The translations under genes were made by a program, and so were the position numbers. Shown piece after piece: positions 17,688 through 27,329 of a stretch of DNA of 64,000 nucleotides; position 1 is the first letter of the stretch; the number at the start of each line of letters is the position of its first letter. Below the pieces are notes generated by a model, which saw only the letters and a list, made by a program, of their open reading frames with translations, did no database searches and was not told where the DNA came from. Source of the stretch: Lachnospiraceae bacterium (lineage in GTDB: Bacteria > Bacillota > Clostridia > Lachnospirales > Lachnospiraceae); assembly GCA_024399135.1 (NCBI GenBank), contig JAKSHY010000007.1:1-64000 (forward strand), read 5' to 3'.

Positions 17688-18137
17688 TTATTCCATCAAA
17701 CTATCTACCGCATCTAGTACAGTATTTTTAATATCATCCAAAATATTGTATGCAGTATCTTTAGCAGCCTGCTTGGCCATATTTTCGAAAGCTTCACTGA
17801 CATGATCTACAGCATCTTTTCCATATTCATCATATAACCTGGACGCCTCGTCTATAATCACATCCTTGGAAAATCCCATTGAGCTGAGTTCATCAACAGC
17901 ATTACGTATTTCATCCTTTGCACCCTCGGGCAAAGATATAGAAAGCTTATCTTCAATAACCGTAGCTACATCCCTAGAGTCAGCACTATTTTTGGAAGCA
18001 TCAGTTTTAGACGTCTCATTAATTTTAAATATAACCGAGCCATCCTCACCCTTCTTTATTGAAAAATATCCTGACATAAAAAAATATAGTACTGCGATAA
18101 ATCCAATAAACAAAAGGAAGCCTAATAATTTTTTCAT
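17688..18137 (-). CDS. single-pass membrane or secreted protein of unknown function
   Basis: A 149-residue protein with one N-terminal hydrophobic helix (about 4-25, LLGFLLFIGFIAVLYFFM) and no cleavage motif that I trust. The rest is predicted exposed, helical and charged, with repeated amphipathic segments (IRNAVDELSSMGFSKDVIIDEASRLYDEYG). No domain recognised. It overlaps the lipase-like gene by four bases and ends the long polysaccharide run. Confidence 0.7.
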   Translation of the reverse strand: MKKLLGFLLFIGFIAVLYFFMSGYFSIKKGEDGSVIFKINETSKTDASKNSADSRDVATVIEDKLSISLPEGAKDEIRNAVDELSSMGFSKDVIIDEASRLYDEYGKDAVDHVSEAFENMAKQAAKDTAYNILDDIKNTVLDAVDSLME

Positions 18138-19066
18138 TTATTTATTACTCTACTCTCTATCCAGTTAAGCATATCCTCGAATACTTCATACTTAGAAGGC
18201 TCATTATGAATCTCATGTCTTAATCCATCATAGAGTTTCATCGTGACATCATTGATACCGGCCTTTTTATATTCTTCAAAGACCTTCTTTACTCCAGCGC
18301 CCTTATTACCAACTATATCTTCAGATCCCGAAATAACAAAAATAGGTGTTGTTTTTGGAACCCTTAATACATTGCTAAATTTATTAAGTCTGTCAATAAG
18401 TTCAAAAAGAGTCTTAAAACCATTGACTGTAAACGTGAATCCGCAAAGAGGATCATCATCATATTTTTCAACCACACTATGATCTGTACAAAGCCAATCG
18501 TTCTTATGGCCTTCAGGAATTTTAGCACTGCTGCCAAAGGCCATGGTGTTAAGCATCTTCGCTATATGTTTGTCTCCAAGGAAAACCCCCTGAAGTTTAG
18601 CAAGACACTTGGCAAATTTAATAAGTCCCTTCGAATTCTGTCCTGTGCCACATACAATTGCCGCATCAATTCCAAAACCATATTTGAAAAGATAATTTCT
18701 AAGGATAAAGGATCCCATACTATGTCCCCATATCACATAAGGCAACGATGGATATTCTTCCTCTGTAAGCTTTTTAAGTCTGTGTACATCTCTTACTACA
18801 ACTGTCGCTGGATCCATTTTAGTAAAGTATCCATAAGTTCCTTCACCTTCTACAGTCTTTCCATGACCTAAATGATCCTCTCCAACAACCATGATTCCAC
18901 GTTCGCAAAACCACTCTGCAGCCTCTTCATATCTTTCAATATACTCAGCCATTCCATGAACAATCTGAAGAATACATCTTATTTCTCCTTCAGGTATCCA
19001 TCTTACAGCATGAATTTTAGACACTCCGTCTCTTGAGTCAAATGTAAACTCTTCTTTTCTCATCAC
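18134..19066 (-). CDS. alpha/beta hydrolase, monoacylglycerol-lipase-like
   Basis: A 310-residue serine hydrolase. The nucleophile elbow GHSMG places Ser116, the acid lies in ISGSEDIVG and the catalytic histidine in GLRHEIHNE. LQIVHGMAEYIERYEE supplies the oxyanion-hole HG. The fold and length match the lysophospholipase/monoacylglycerol lipase group (Hydrolase_4). No signal peptide is present, so it is cytosolic, and the true lipid or ester substrate is unknown. It starts 9 bases after metG stops and overlaps the next gene. Confidence 0.88.
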   Translation of the reverse strand: MMRKEEFTFDSRDGVSKIHAVRWIPEGEIRCILQIVHGMAEYIERYEEAAEWFCERGIMVVGEDHLGHGKTVEGEGTYGYFTKMDPATVVVRDVHRLKKLTEEEYPSLPYVIWGHSMGSFILRNYLFKYGFGIDAAIVCGTGQNSKGLIKFAKCLAKLQGVFLGDKHIAKMLNTMAFGSSAKIPEGHKNDWLCTDHSVVEKYDDDPLCGFTFTVNGFKTLFELIDRLNKFSNVLRVPKTTPIFVISGSEDIVGNKGAGVKKVFEEYKKAGINDVTMKLYDGLRHEIHNEPSKYEVFEDMLNWIESRVINK

Positions 19067-19075
19067 AGTCCCTCT

Positions 19076-21031
19076 TTAACAAATCTCAGCACCTGCTGGC
19101 ATATCCTTTTCAGGTGTCATTAATGCAAGATTACCATTCTCATCTTCTGCGCATAAAAGCATTCCTTCAGATTTAACTCCAGCTAGTGTTGCAGGCTTTA
19201 GGTTAACTAAAACCATAACCTTCTTTCCGACCATTTCCTCAGGCTTGTAGTACTGCTTAATACCAGATACTATCTGCTTAACCTCAGTTCCAACCTGTAC
19301 CTTGGAGCATAGAAGCTTCTTAGATTTAGGCACTTCCTCACACTCTAAAATAACACCAACCTGGAACTGCATCTTGGCAAAATCGTCATACTCTATCTCA
19401 TCTTTTGGTTCAATATCAATGCCCTCGAGCTTAGGTGCATTGGCTTTAATCATAGCCTCTCTTAATTCTTCTTCACGTGCATTTACTTTTTCCATATCAA
19501 GACGCTGGAACAAAGGAACCGGATTACTAGTTACTGTATTTCCACTTTCATATAATCCGAATTTTTCGCAGTCTTCAAAGCTTCTTAATGATGTATTAAG
19601 CATATTGGCAATTTTAGAAGAAGTTTCAGGCATGAATGGCTCTAATAAAGATGCACCAATGATGATGCCCTCTGTTAAGTTATACATAACAGTAGCCAGT
19701 CTGTCCTTATTAGCTTCATCTTTAGCAAGAACCCATGGCTCTGTTTCATCTATATATTTATTACATCTTTTAAAGATACCGAAAATCTCTGAAACTGCAT
19801 CTGCAACCCTAAGTTCATCCATCTTCTTCTGAACTTTTTGTACCGTTCCTGTAACTACAGCCTTAAGATCACTATCTACCGAACCTTCTGCTTTCTTGTC
19901 TGTAACAACACCACCGAAATACTTGTTGCTCATAGAAATAGTACGGTTAACAAGATTACCAAGTGTGTTGGCAAGATCTGAATTAAATCTTTCAGCGATA
20001 AGCTCCCATGTCGCATTTCCATCATTATCAAATGGCATTTCATGGATCATGTAGTACCTGACTGCATCAACTCCGAAGAAATCAACTAAGTCATCAGAGT
20101 ATATAACATTACCACGCGATTTACTCATCTTATCATTATTCATCAATAGCCAAGGATGACCAAATACCTGCTTTGGAAGCTCCTCTCCCATAGCCATCAG
20201 GAAGATAGGCCAGTAAATAGTGTGGAATCTGATGATATCTTTTCCGATAAGATGAAGATCAGCAGGCCAGTATTTGGCATACTTTTCATCAGAATTACCA
20301 TCAACATCATAGCCAAGACCAGTAATATAGTTAGAAAGCGCATCTAACCATACATACACAACATGCTTGTCATCAAAATCTACTGGTATCCCCCACTTAA
20401 ACGAGGTTCTCGATACGCATAAATCCTGAAGACCTGGAAGAAGGAAATTATTCATCATTTCGTTCTTACGTGCTACCGGCTGAATGAATTCTGGATGAGT
20501 ATTAATATGTTCAATCAATCTGTCAGCATACTTACTCATCTTGAAAAAGTATGCTTCTTCCTTAGCTGGTTTAACATCTCTTCCACAGTCAGGGCACTTA
20601 CCATCAACCAGCTGTGATTCTGTCCAGAAAGATTCACATGGAGTACAGTACATTCCTTCATATGAGCTCTTATAGATGTCACCCTGATCATAGAATTTTT
20701 TGAACATCTTCTGAACCTGCTTCTCATGATATTCATCTGTAGTTCTGATGAAGTGATCATAAGATACATTTAACAAATCACACAAATCCTTAATCTTAGC
20801 TGCTACACCATCAACGAATTCCTTTGGTGTTACATTAGCTTCTTCTGCCTTGAGCTCAATCTTCTGACCATGCTCATCTGTTCCTGTTTGGAAGAATACA
20901 TCATATCCTTCCTTTCTTTTGTATCTTGCGATTGCATCTGCCAAAACTACTTCATAGTTATTACCAATATGTGGCTTACCTGATGTGTAGGCAATCGCCG
21001 TTGTAATGTAATATTTACCTTTATTCTGCAT
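19076..21031 (-). CDS. metG: methionyl-tRNA synthetase
   Basis: A 651-residue class I aminoacyl-tRNA synthetase. HIGN (21-24) stands for the HIGH signature and KMSKS is present in NNDKMSKSRGN. A zinc knuckle has two CxxC pairs (CTPC, CPDC). The last about 105 residues form the tRNA-binding OB domain (MQFQVGVILECEEVPKSKKLL onward), typical of long bacterial MetG. The gene overlaps the preceding glycosyltransferase by 11 bases, so an essential gene is coupled to the polysaccharide cluster. No T-box or SAM riboswitch precedes it. Confidence 0.97.
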   Translation of the reverse strand: MQNKGKYYITTAIAYTSGKPHIGNNYEVVLADAIARYKRKEGYDVFFQTGTDEHGQKIELKAEEANVTPKEFVDGVAAKIKDLCDLLNVSYDHFIRTTDEYHEKQVQKMFKKFYDQGDIYKSSYEGMYCTPCESFWTESQLVDGKCPDCGRDVKPAKEEAYFFKMSKYADRLIEHINTHPEFIQPVARKNEMMNNFLLPGLQDLCVSRTSFKWGIPVDFDDKHVVYVWLDALSNYITGLGYDVDGNSDEKYAKYWPADLHLIGKDIIRFHTIYWPIFLMAMGEELPKQVFGHPWLLMNNDKMSKSRGNVIYSDDLVDFFGVDAVRYYMIHEMPFDNDGNATWELIAERFNSDLANTLGNLVNRTISMSNKYFGGVVTDKKAEGSVDSDLKAVVTGTVQKVQKKMDELRVADAVSEIFGIFKRCNKYIDETEPWVLAKDEANKDRLATVMYNLTEGIIIGASLLEPFMPETSSKIANMLNTSLRSFEDCEKFGLYESGNTVTSNPVPLFQRLDMEKVNAREEELREAMIKANAPKLEGIDIEPKDEIEYDDFAKMQFQVGVILECEEVPKSKKLLCSKVQVGTEVKQIVSGIKQYYKPEEMVGKKVMVLVNLKPATLAGVKSEGMLLCAEDENGNLALMTPEKDMPAGAEIC

Positions 21032-22049
21032 TTTCTTTATTTCCTTTCATCTTAATTCGATGTATTTTTCTGGCCAATTTTGGTGCCGTTCCAAGTATAA
21101 AGATATACTGCTTGTTCTTTTTGGTAAGGAACCTGTTATTTAATGCCTTATATTTGTTTTTCCTTAAATATTTTTTAACTTCTTTATAAAACTTATTATG
21201 TGAATTCATCATAATAATCGGAATGTGCAACATATAATCAAGCCTTTGGAACATTCCGAACCTAAATGCCTCATCTACCAAAACCGGATATGATTTTTCA
21301 ACAATAGCACTCACTCTGTCAGCATTCACTACAATGTCTGAAAATACTCTTGGAAAATAATTCTCATCCTTAGTTCTTGAATTACTTTGCATTCGATAGA
21401 ACACATGATAATCCTGATAGGGAAGTACTGCAACCTTCTTTATTTTGGGAAGCATCTGAACCAGAAGATAAAAATCTTCATTAAGTTCACCCTCTGGGAA
21501 TCTTAAATTTTCGAACAAAGATTTATGCGTAAGTCTCGTGCAAAAAGAGCAGTCACCTCTATGTAAAAGAAGTTCTCTCATTATAATGAGTGTATCAAAA
21601 ATCTCTGATTTTTCTGGAGGGGTGCATACATCTTCTCTTCTGGTTCCATCCTCGTTAATCTCATCACGAGAAGTCTGAATCATCAAAAGATTCGTTTGCA
21701 TGGCAGCGCTTAATAATCTTTCATACATCAAAGGTTCTATATAATCATCTGCGTCAACGAACCCCAGGTATTCACCAACCGCATTATCAATACCTACATT
21801 TCTGGCTGAAGAAGATCCTCCATTTTCCTTGTGAAAAACTCTGATTCTTTTGTCCATCATCGCAAGCTTTTCACAAAGGGCACCTGTATTATCTGTTGAA
21901 CCATCATCAACAATGATGATTTCCAGATTAGTCATCGTCTGACGTCTTATTGAATTTATACACTTTTCCAAGCAGTCCATAGCATTGTACACCGGTACAA
22001 TAACACTAAGAACAACTGGTCCACCTGTTTGCATTAATTCATTAATCAT
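21021..22049 (-). CDS. family 2 glycosyltransferase
   Basis: A 342-residue GT-A enzyme. The N-terminus VLSVIVPVYNAMDCLEKCINS and IIIVDDGSTDNT form the nucleotide-binding half, and FVDADDYIEP carries the metal-binding DxD. There is no membrane helix, and the basic C-terminus (KNKYKALNNRFLTKKNKQ) could touch the membrane. Likely role: adding one sugar to the lipid-linked repeat unit. It overlaps both neighbours (GT4 upstream by 8 bases, metG downstream by 11). The sugar and acceptor are unknown. Confidence 0.9.
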   Translation of the reverse strand: MINELMQTGGPVVLSVIVPVYNAMDCLEKCINSIRRQTMTNLEIIIVDDGSTDNTGALCEKLAMMDKRIRVFHKENGGSSSARNVGIDNAVGEYLGFVDADDYIEPLMYERLLSAAMQTNLLMIQTSRDEINEDGTRREDVCTPPEKSEIFDTLIIMRELLLHRGDCSFCTRLTHKSLFENLRFPEGELNEDFYLLVQMLPKIKKVAVLPYQDYHVFYRMQSNSRTKDENYFPRVFSDIVVNADRVSAIVEKSYPVLVDEAFRFGMFQRLDYMLHIPIIMMNSHNKFYKEVKKYLRKNKYKALNNRFLTKKNKQYIFILGTAPKLARKIHRIKMKGNKENAE

Positions 22050-23271
22050 CCTTTCGGTTAGTATTTCTTTCTATATATTTGAACATATCACGCGGAGATA
22101 TAACTTCAGCTTTCGATAATGGTCCATCCACCGGATGATGCTCTAAGCCTTCCTGCCAGCCCTCTATGGTATACAAAAGAGTATCAACAACATTCTTCGC
22201 ATTCCACGAATCAACTATCGTGTGATATGCCCTGGTTGCCATCTCTTCACGCTCTTTAGCATGGGTCATAAGGTACATGACAGCTTCCTTCATCTTTTCA
22301 TAATCATTTCCCGGAAAAGCAACTCCGTTCTTCCACTGATCGATAAGATATGGAACAGCTCCCGCTTCAGCTGATGCAACAACCGCACATCCCGAATTCA
22401 TTGCTTCATTAACTACAGCGCCCCATCCTTCCAGTGCATCTGACGGGAATACGTGTATATGGCATCTTTCCATAATACTTCTAACCTTGTCAGGCGTCTG
22501 GAATCCATAGAATAACACATTATCTAAAAGACCATACTCTGTAACCATCGCTTTAAGTGCATGTTCAAGCTCTCCATCTCCTACCATATGAATTCTGAAT
22601 TTAGGCAAAGTTGGTTCATCACGAGAAATTCTTTTTTCATTTTCCCTAACAAGATCTCTTGCAAGCCAGACCAGATACTCTGGATGCTTTAATTTAAGAA
22701 ATCTTCCTGCGAAAATAATCTCTATCATACCTGATGAATCCTTGAGTTCAAACAATTTATCAAGATGATACTTCTTCATCGAAGTAAAATATCCGAACTT
22801 AAACATCTTATCCGGGTATGCCTTAATAAGGCTAAAGTCAGAAGGTACATATGCTCCAGCACACAAAAGATATACCGGATAATTCTTAAATCTTATGTGC
22901 TCCTTATATTTAGCAATAAGACCTCGTGGAGATATAACCTTCCACTGACCCTCTCTGTATATTCTTTCAGACACTCTTATTGTAAGCTTTTTTTCTAACA
23001 TTCTCTCAATAACAAGATCAGTTCTTGCCGTCCAGCCTGCAATTAAAACCTCACAATTCTTAATAAGTTCCCTGCATTCATCTTCGCACTCATAAAGGCA
23101 CTTAACATATGGAATATCTTTCGCGTTATCGCCCCATCCCATACTTATTCGCTCTTCATCCATCGGTTCAGACTGAATGAAAACGAAATCTCTTGGGAAC
23201 CTTAAGTAAAGTTCATTACAAAATGGTATCTGATGATGATTTATGTAATTAGAAATAAAAACTATTTTCAT
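22042..23271 (-). CDS. family 4 glycosyltransferase
   Basis: A 409-residue GT-B enzyme. The C-terminal donor-binding half shows IEIIFAGRFLKLKHPEYLV, VLFYGFQTPDKV and the E-x7-E-type motif EGWGAVVNEAMNSGCAVVAS, characteristic of GT4 retaining enzymes. The N-terminal half (MKIVFISNYINHHQIPFCNEL) is the acceptor domain. It overlaps the next GT4 by four bases. It belongs to the polysaccharide assembly cluster. Specificity cannot be read from sequence. Confidence 0.9.
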   Translation of the reverse strand: MKIVFISNYINHHQIPFCNELYLRFPRDFVFIQSEPMDEERISMGWGDNAKDIPYVKCLYECEDECRELIKNCEVLIAGWTARTDLVIERMLEKKLTIRVSERIYREGQWKVISPRGLIAKYKEHIRFKNYPVYLLCAGAYVPSDFSLIKAYPDKMFKFGYFTSMKKYHLDKLFELKDSSGMIEIIFAGRFLKLKHPEYLVWLARDLVRENEKRISRDEPTLPKFRIHMVGDGELEHALKAMVTEYGLLDNVLFYGFQTPDKVRSIMERCHIHVFPSDALEGWGAVVNEAMNSGCAVVASAEAGAVPYLIDQWKNGVAFPGNDYEKMKEAVMYLMTHAKEREEMATRAYHTIVDSWNAKNVVDTLLYTIEGWQEGLEHHPVDGPLSKAEVISPRDMFKYIERNTNRKDD

Positions 23272-24548
23272 ATTTTCTTTCCAATTTCCTTATATATCTC
23301 AATTAATCTTCTATAGTTTCTATCACCGTCATAATCAGTATGAGCTCTTTCGTATGCTCTTTCACATATATCTTTTAACTCATCCTTATTATCATCTTCC
23401 ATAGAAAAAACCTTCTCTATTAAAGATGCCAGTTCCGAAGCATTTCCTCTTTCGAAAATGAAACCTTCTTTATTACTGATTATACTTTTAATCCCTCCCG
23501 CATCAGAAGCGATGACTGGCATTCCAAGAAGCATTGCCTCCGCTACAGTATTAGGAGAATTTTCCATATAAGAAGGACAAACATATACCGAAGAAGACAG
23601 ATATTCACTCTTCATTTCTTCTTCACTAAGTGGTCCTAAAACTTTAATATTTTCTTCTATTTTGTTCTTTTTCGCAAGTTTTCTTAAATATGCTCCATAT
23701 TCCGGAGTTTTTATTTTATCTTTTAGACTGTTATTACTGATTATACTGTTACCAGCAATTTTTATCTTAAGGTCAGGATATTTACTAACCAATAATCCTG
23801 CTGCCGAAAAAAGAAAATGCATACCCTTAATAGGATAATCACCCTGGCCCAAAAATATAGTATGCTTATGCTGTGAATCGTATTCCCACTTATCACAATA
23901 GAAACTATCCCTCATAGTCTCGTTCATCTTAAAGTAAACGGCCGACGGATTGGTTTTTCTGGAATACTCCATATCAAAGGTAGTTCTTCCCGTAATGTTT
24001 AAAACATTCCTGATAAGCTTAGTTTCATTATCAGCTCTTAATTCGAATTTTTTCTTTTGATCCTTTAACGAATCCTTTTTAATGAAATCTCTGAATGTAG
24101 CTTTGTTAGTTACATTCTCTGGAAGCTTCGCCATATAGTCTTTTGCTATTTCAAAGCACACTCCCTGAATTCCAACCAATGTCATTGATGGATTGTTAAA
24201 TGCGACTGCTGCCGATAGTGAATGAGGAAATTCTGTGCCAAATATATGTAGAATATCCGGATTAAATTTCCTGATTATATCTTTAACTGAGCTTTCTATT
24301 TTAGTATCATAGCACCACGGTGTGCTAAGATTCTCCAAGAATGAATAACACTTAATTCCATTAACTGTTATCTCATTCACCAAAGATTCATCATTTACAG
24401 GATAAGCAACTGCTATTTCATATTCAGTTTCATTTTCACAGACTTTGTTAAATAATCCTGAAAGCCATCCTTCTCTGTTAGAGTAACCAAGCTTCAGTTC
24501 TTTAGCTATCTGTGGAAGCATTATATTAACAACCCAAAGTATCTTCAT
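23268..24548 (-). CDS. family 4 glycosyltransferase
   Basis: A 426-residue GT-B enzyme. The C-terminal half has TIFLGQGDYPIKGMHFLF, IKVLGPLSEEEM and NTVAEAMLLGMPVIASDAGG, the GT4 donor site with its glutamates. The N-terminal half includes DILHIFGTEFPHSLS. It lies 10 bases after a GT2 gene and overlaps the next GT4. The role is probably the transfer of one sugar onto the lipid-linked repeat unit, substrate unknown. Confidence 0.9.
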   Translation of the reverse strand: MKILWVVNIMLPQIAKELKLGYSNREGWLSGLFNKVCENETEYEIAVAYPVNDESLVNEITVNGIKCYSFLENLSTPWCYDTKIESSVKDIIRKFNPDILHIFGTEFPHSLSAAVAFNNPSMTLVGIQGVCFEIAKDYMAKLPENVTNKATFRDFIKKDSLKDQKKKFELRADNETKLIRNVLNITGRTTFDMEYSRKTNPSAVYFKMNETMRDSFYCDKWEYDSQHKHTIFLGQGDYPIKGMHFLFSAAGLLVSKYPDLKIKIAGNSIISNNSLKDKIKTPEYGAYLRKLAKKNKIEENIKVLGPLSEEEMKSEYLSSSVYVCPSYMENSPNTVAEAMLLGMPVIASDAGGIKSIISNKEGFIFERGNASELASLIEKVFSMEDDNKDELKDICERAYERAHTDYDGDRNYRRLIEIYKEIGKKI

Positions 24549-24558
24549 TAGTTTTCCG

Positions 24559-25395
24559 CTATTTTCTAAGCTTATATATCAACGACTTCAATCCGTTATA
24601 AAATCCGGCTGTAAGCTTACTTTCTGCCATTTTGGTTCTAAGAGGAGAAAGTGTCAGGGCCAATATCATCCTGTACTTAAATAATTCACCAGATGACATA
24701 TATTTTTCGGTAATAATCTTATGTTCAGCCTTAGATATCTTTACGTTTACCGCTGAATATCCACCGCCCTCGTAATCTGCTATCAGTTTATCCACATGGT
24801 AGGTCTTTGCCTTCTTTTCATAGCAGCACCATAAAAAATGCTCATAATCCGCCCGCACTTTATACTCTGTATTAAATGGGTGCTCTGTAAGCAGTCTTTT
24901 CTGATAAAAACATGCCTGATGGCACGGAACATTTCTGTACAGGGCGAAACCATTAATCTTCGGATTAGACATAACCACTTTGCCAGTTGTTCTGTCCAGT
25001 ATATTACCATAAACGATATGAGGTGGAGGACCTTCAAAATGAGTCCCGTTCACAAGATACAATTCTTTGTTAACAGTAGCAAGTACTTTAGGGTTTTCAA
25101 AATAGTCACCTGTATTAAGGAAATAAATATAATCACCATCGCATAGTGAAACTGCCTGATTCATAGCATCGTATATACCCTGATCAGGTGAAACTTCTAC
25201 TTTAATGTCTATATTCTTACCTTCATATTCACTAAGGCAGTCAAGAGTACCATCTTCTGACCCACCATCTTTAATAACTATCTGGTAATTCTTATAGTCC
25301 TGACTAATTATACTGTCTATGGTTTTCTTAAGTTTTCCGTTTGCATTAAAGCATACTATTATAATAGAAAATCTGTATTCCTCAATAAAATCCAT
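24559..25395 (-). CDS. family 2 glycosyltransferase
   Basis: A 278-residue GT-A enzyme. FSIIIVCFNANGKLKKTIDS, IVIKDGGSEDGT and FLNTGDYFENP form the nucleotide-sugar and metal sites, with TGD replacing the usual DxD aspartate pair as in the WcaA/PgaC-like subgroup. The length is that of a soluble, peripheral transferase. It sits one base after the EpsG-like polymerase gene. Its donor sugar is unknown. Confidence 0.88.
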   Translation of the reverse strand: MDFIEEYRFSIIIVCFNANGKLKKTIDSIISQDYKNYQIVIKDGGSEDGTLDCLSEYEGKNIDIKVEVSPDQGIYDAMNQAVSLCDGDYIYFLNTGDYFENPKVLATVNKELYLVNGTHFEGPPPHIVYGNILDRTTGKVVMSNPKINGFALYRNVPCHQACFYQKRLLTEHPFNTEYKVRADYEHFLWCCYEKKAKTYHVDKLIADYEGGGYSAVNVKISKAEHKIITEKYMSSGELFKYRMILALTLSPLRTKMAESKLTAGFYNGLKSLIYKLRK

Positions 25396-25396
25396 A

Positions 25397-26521
25397 CTAA
25401 CTCACATCCGAAAGAATAGGCACCATGTCATGATATAAAAATGTTTCATACGGAAGGATTCTAAGTCCATCCTGTGGAGCTTTAATTACTAAAAAGATAA
25501 GGAAATATCCTATAGCTGCCAATACTACCAAAACTGTTATAACTTTTCTTATTTTCTTATTCTCAATTCCCATTATCAAAGAAGGAATGAAAAAAATCTG
25601 CGTTATCGTAAGATAATATCCAACTCTTGAAATAACAGGAAGAAACGAACAGCAGGTATACAGGATTAGAGCACCTATATTACATACGAAATAAAATCTG
25701 TTTCTTTCGCTATTCTTAACTGTTTTTTCATATAACGCCAGTGAAAGTATTAATACTGCCACGCAGCGAACTATACTGATATAGCTTGTTCCACCTTCCA
25801 GATACTCAGTCTCTTCATACGTCGGATATACCTTCAGGAATATCTCCATATAAAAATTCTGAAAAATCAAAAAGGATGCCGAAACTAAAAGCACCAAAAA
25901 GGTAAATATCTTATTCCACTTAATCTGTGCTAAAAAATAAAGTGGAATGACTATCAGCATGGATTTATGAATAGTCGCCCCGAGAAGACATATTAATATA
26001 AAGTTAATCCATTTTTTCTTAATCACATAAGGAATTGCTATAACAGCCATTGCGAGAGCCAGGTAATATCTTACCGTACTAAAGGTCTGAAAATAGTATC
26101 CTAATGTCATGAAGAGGAAAAACGTAAATCCGAACGAATCTGCCTGCTTGTACATCGCCTTTAGGAACAAAAATATAGTTACAAAGGCAAAGAACGCAAA
26201 CATTAGCAAATAGTTTTCTGTTTTTCCTGAAACAAAATATATCAAAAGACAGATTAGATTGAATCCAAATTCTGTTGGAACTACTACATCTGTATCAAGC
26301 TTACATCTGATGAGATGAAAAAACTCTACATACTTCGCATAATCGTTTCCTACATTAAGCCTTAATGCCGAAACACCAAACAGCAATAAAAAAACAGATA
26401 TCAAGCATACTCCATTCAATACCTGCTGTCTTGAATATCCATATGAAATTTTAATATCCCTGTTCTTTACGAACAAAGAAAGCGCAATCGTTACAATTGC
26501 GAGAATTCCATATATTATCAT
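25397..26521 (-). CDS. EpsG/Wzy-type polysaccharide polymerase
   Basis: A 374-residue protein with about ten membrane helices and the EpsG-family signature RLNVGNDYAKYVEFF near residues 55-70. It probably joins lipid-linked repeat units at the outer face of the membrane. It overlaps the upstream glycosyltransferase by four bases. Placement between transferases, chain-length protein and priming enzyme supports the polymerase role. A few EpsG relatives may have other lipid-linked sugar roles. Confidence 0.82.
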   Translation of the reverse strand: MIIYGILAIVTIALSLFVKNRDIKISYGYSRQQVLNGVCLISVFLLLFGVSALRLNVGNDYAKYVEFFHLIRCKLDTDVVVPTEFGFNLICLLIYFVSGKTENYLLMFAFFAFVTIFLFLKAMYKQADSFGFTFFLFMTLGYYFQTFSTVRYYLALAMAVIAIPYVIKKKWINFILICLLGATIHKSMLIVIPLYFLAQIKWNKIFTFLVLLVSASFLIFQNFYMEIFLKVYPTYEETEYLEGGTSYISIVRCVAVLILSLALYEKTVKNSERNRFYFVCNIGALILYTCCSFLPVISRVGYYLTITQIFFIPSLIMGIENKKIRKVITVLVVLAAIGYFLIFLVIKAPQDGLRILPYETFLYHDMVPILSDVS

Positions 26522-27300
26522 AAAGTTTTTCCTTCTCGAACACCCGCTCTTAATAAAGAAAATGCATTAAAAAAAGATTTTTCTCTAAGCATTGTATTTT
26601 TGTTCTTTAATAAAAATCTTGCTCCAAACAAAACAGCCATCTTTCCATATAAAAAGTGATAAAGAACACCTCTATCGAAAAAGAATTTGTCTGTATATCC
26701 CTTAAACCATGTAGACTCACGATATGTTTCTTTTCCCAGTATATCTGTTTCAGAATACATCTTAAGTCCCTTCTTTAAACAGTCATGTAAAAAGAGCGAG
26801 TCCTCACCGTTACTATATTTAGCACCGCCTCCAAAGAGGGTTGAATAAAAGATTCCATTATTAATAATGTCATCTCTTTTAACTGCTATCGAATAAGCAG
26901 GATATCTCCCATAGTTATTCCACTTAATCTCATGAACATCGCTGTTCCAGTAGGTTCTTCTTCTTTCATCAACCTCTACATTAAATGTAATTACTGAAGC
27001 ATCTTCATGTTTTTTGAAAGCATCCAGGACTTTCTTTTCATAATCGTCAAAATATACAATATCCTCATCCGAAAAAAGACATATATCCCCTGTAGCATTA
27101 AGCATCGCAGTATTTCTGCTTTCGCCAACACCCCTTTTAGATTGGGAAACAACAGTTATCCTGTGTCCATCAAATGACTCACACGCCAAAGAATCACTTT
27201 CACACTGATTGACTAAAACCGCATCAGAACTAACTTTCATAGTCTTTAACAAATCACTGGTATTTTGTTCAACTGAAGATATTAATAACTGAAATTTCAT
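26518..27300 (-). CDS. family 2-like glycosyltransferase
   Basis: A 260-residue divergent GT2 protein. Rather than the usual VSIIVPVYN start it begins MKFQLLISSVEQNTSDLL, and it keeps GVGESRNTAMLNATGDICLFSDEDIVY, where SDED stands for the metal-binding aspartates. A later FGGGAKYSNGEDSLFLHDCL matches the acceptor-side ED motif. It overlaps the polymerase gene. Role: probably side-chain or main-chain sugar transfer. Confidence 0.8.
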   Translation of the reverse strand: MKFQLLISSVEQNTSDLLKTMKVSSDAVLVNQCESDSLACESFDGHRITVVSQSKRGVGESRNTAMLNATGDICLFSDEDIVYFDDYEKKVLDAFKKHEDASVITFNVEVDERRRTYWNSDVHEIKWNNYGRYPAYSIAVKRDDIINNGIFYSTLFGGGAKYSNGEDSLFLHDCLKKGLKMYSETDILGKETYRESTWFKGYTDKFFFDRGVLYHFLYGKMAVLFGARFLLKNKNTMLREKSFFNAFSLLRAGVREGKTL

Positions 27301-27329
27301 ATTCTTAATAAAATTAATTCATTATCCTG

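Noticed and set aside
19302-19832. 176-codon open frame opposite metG
   Set aside because: Lies within the conserved synthetase; composition is typical of an antisense shadow.
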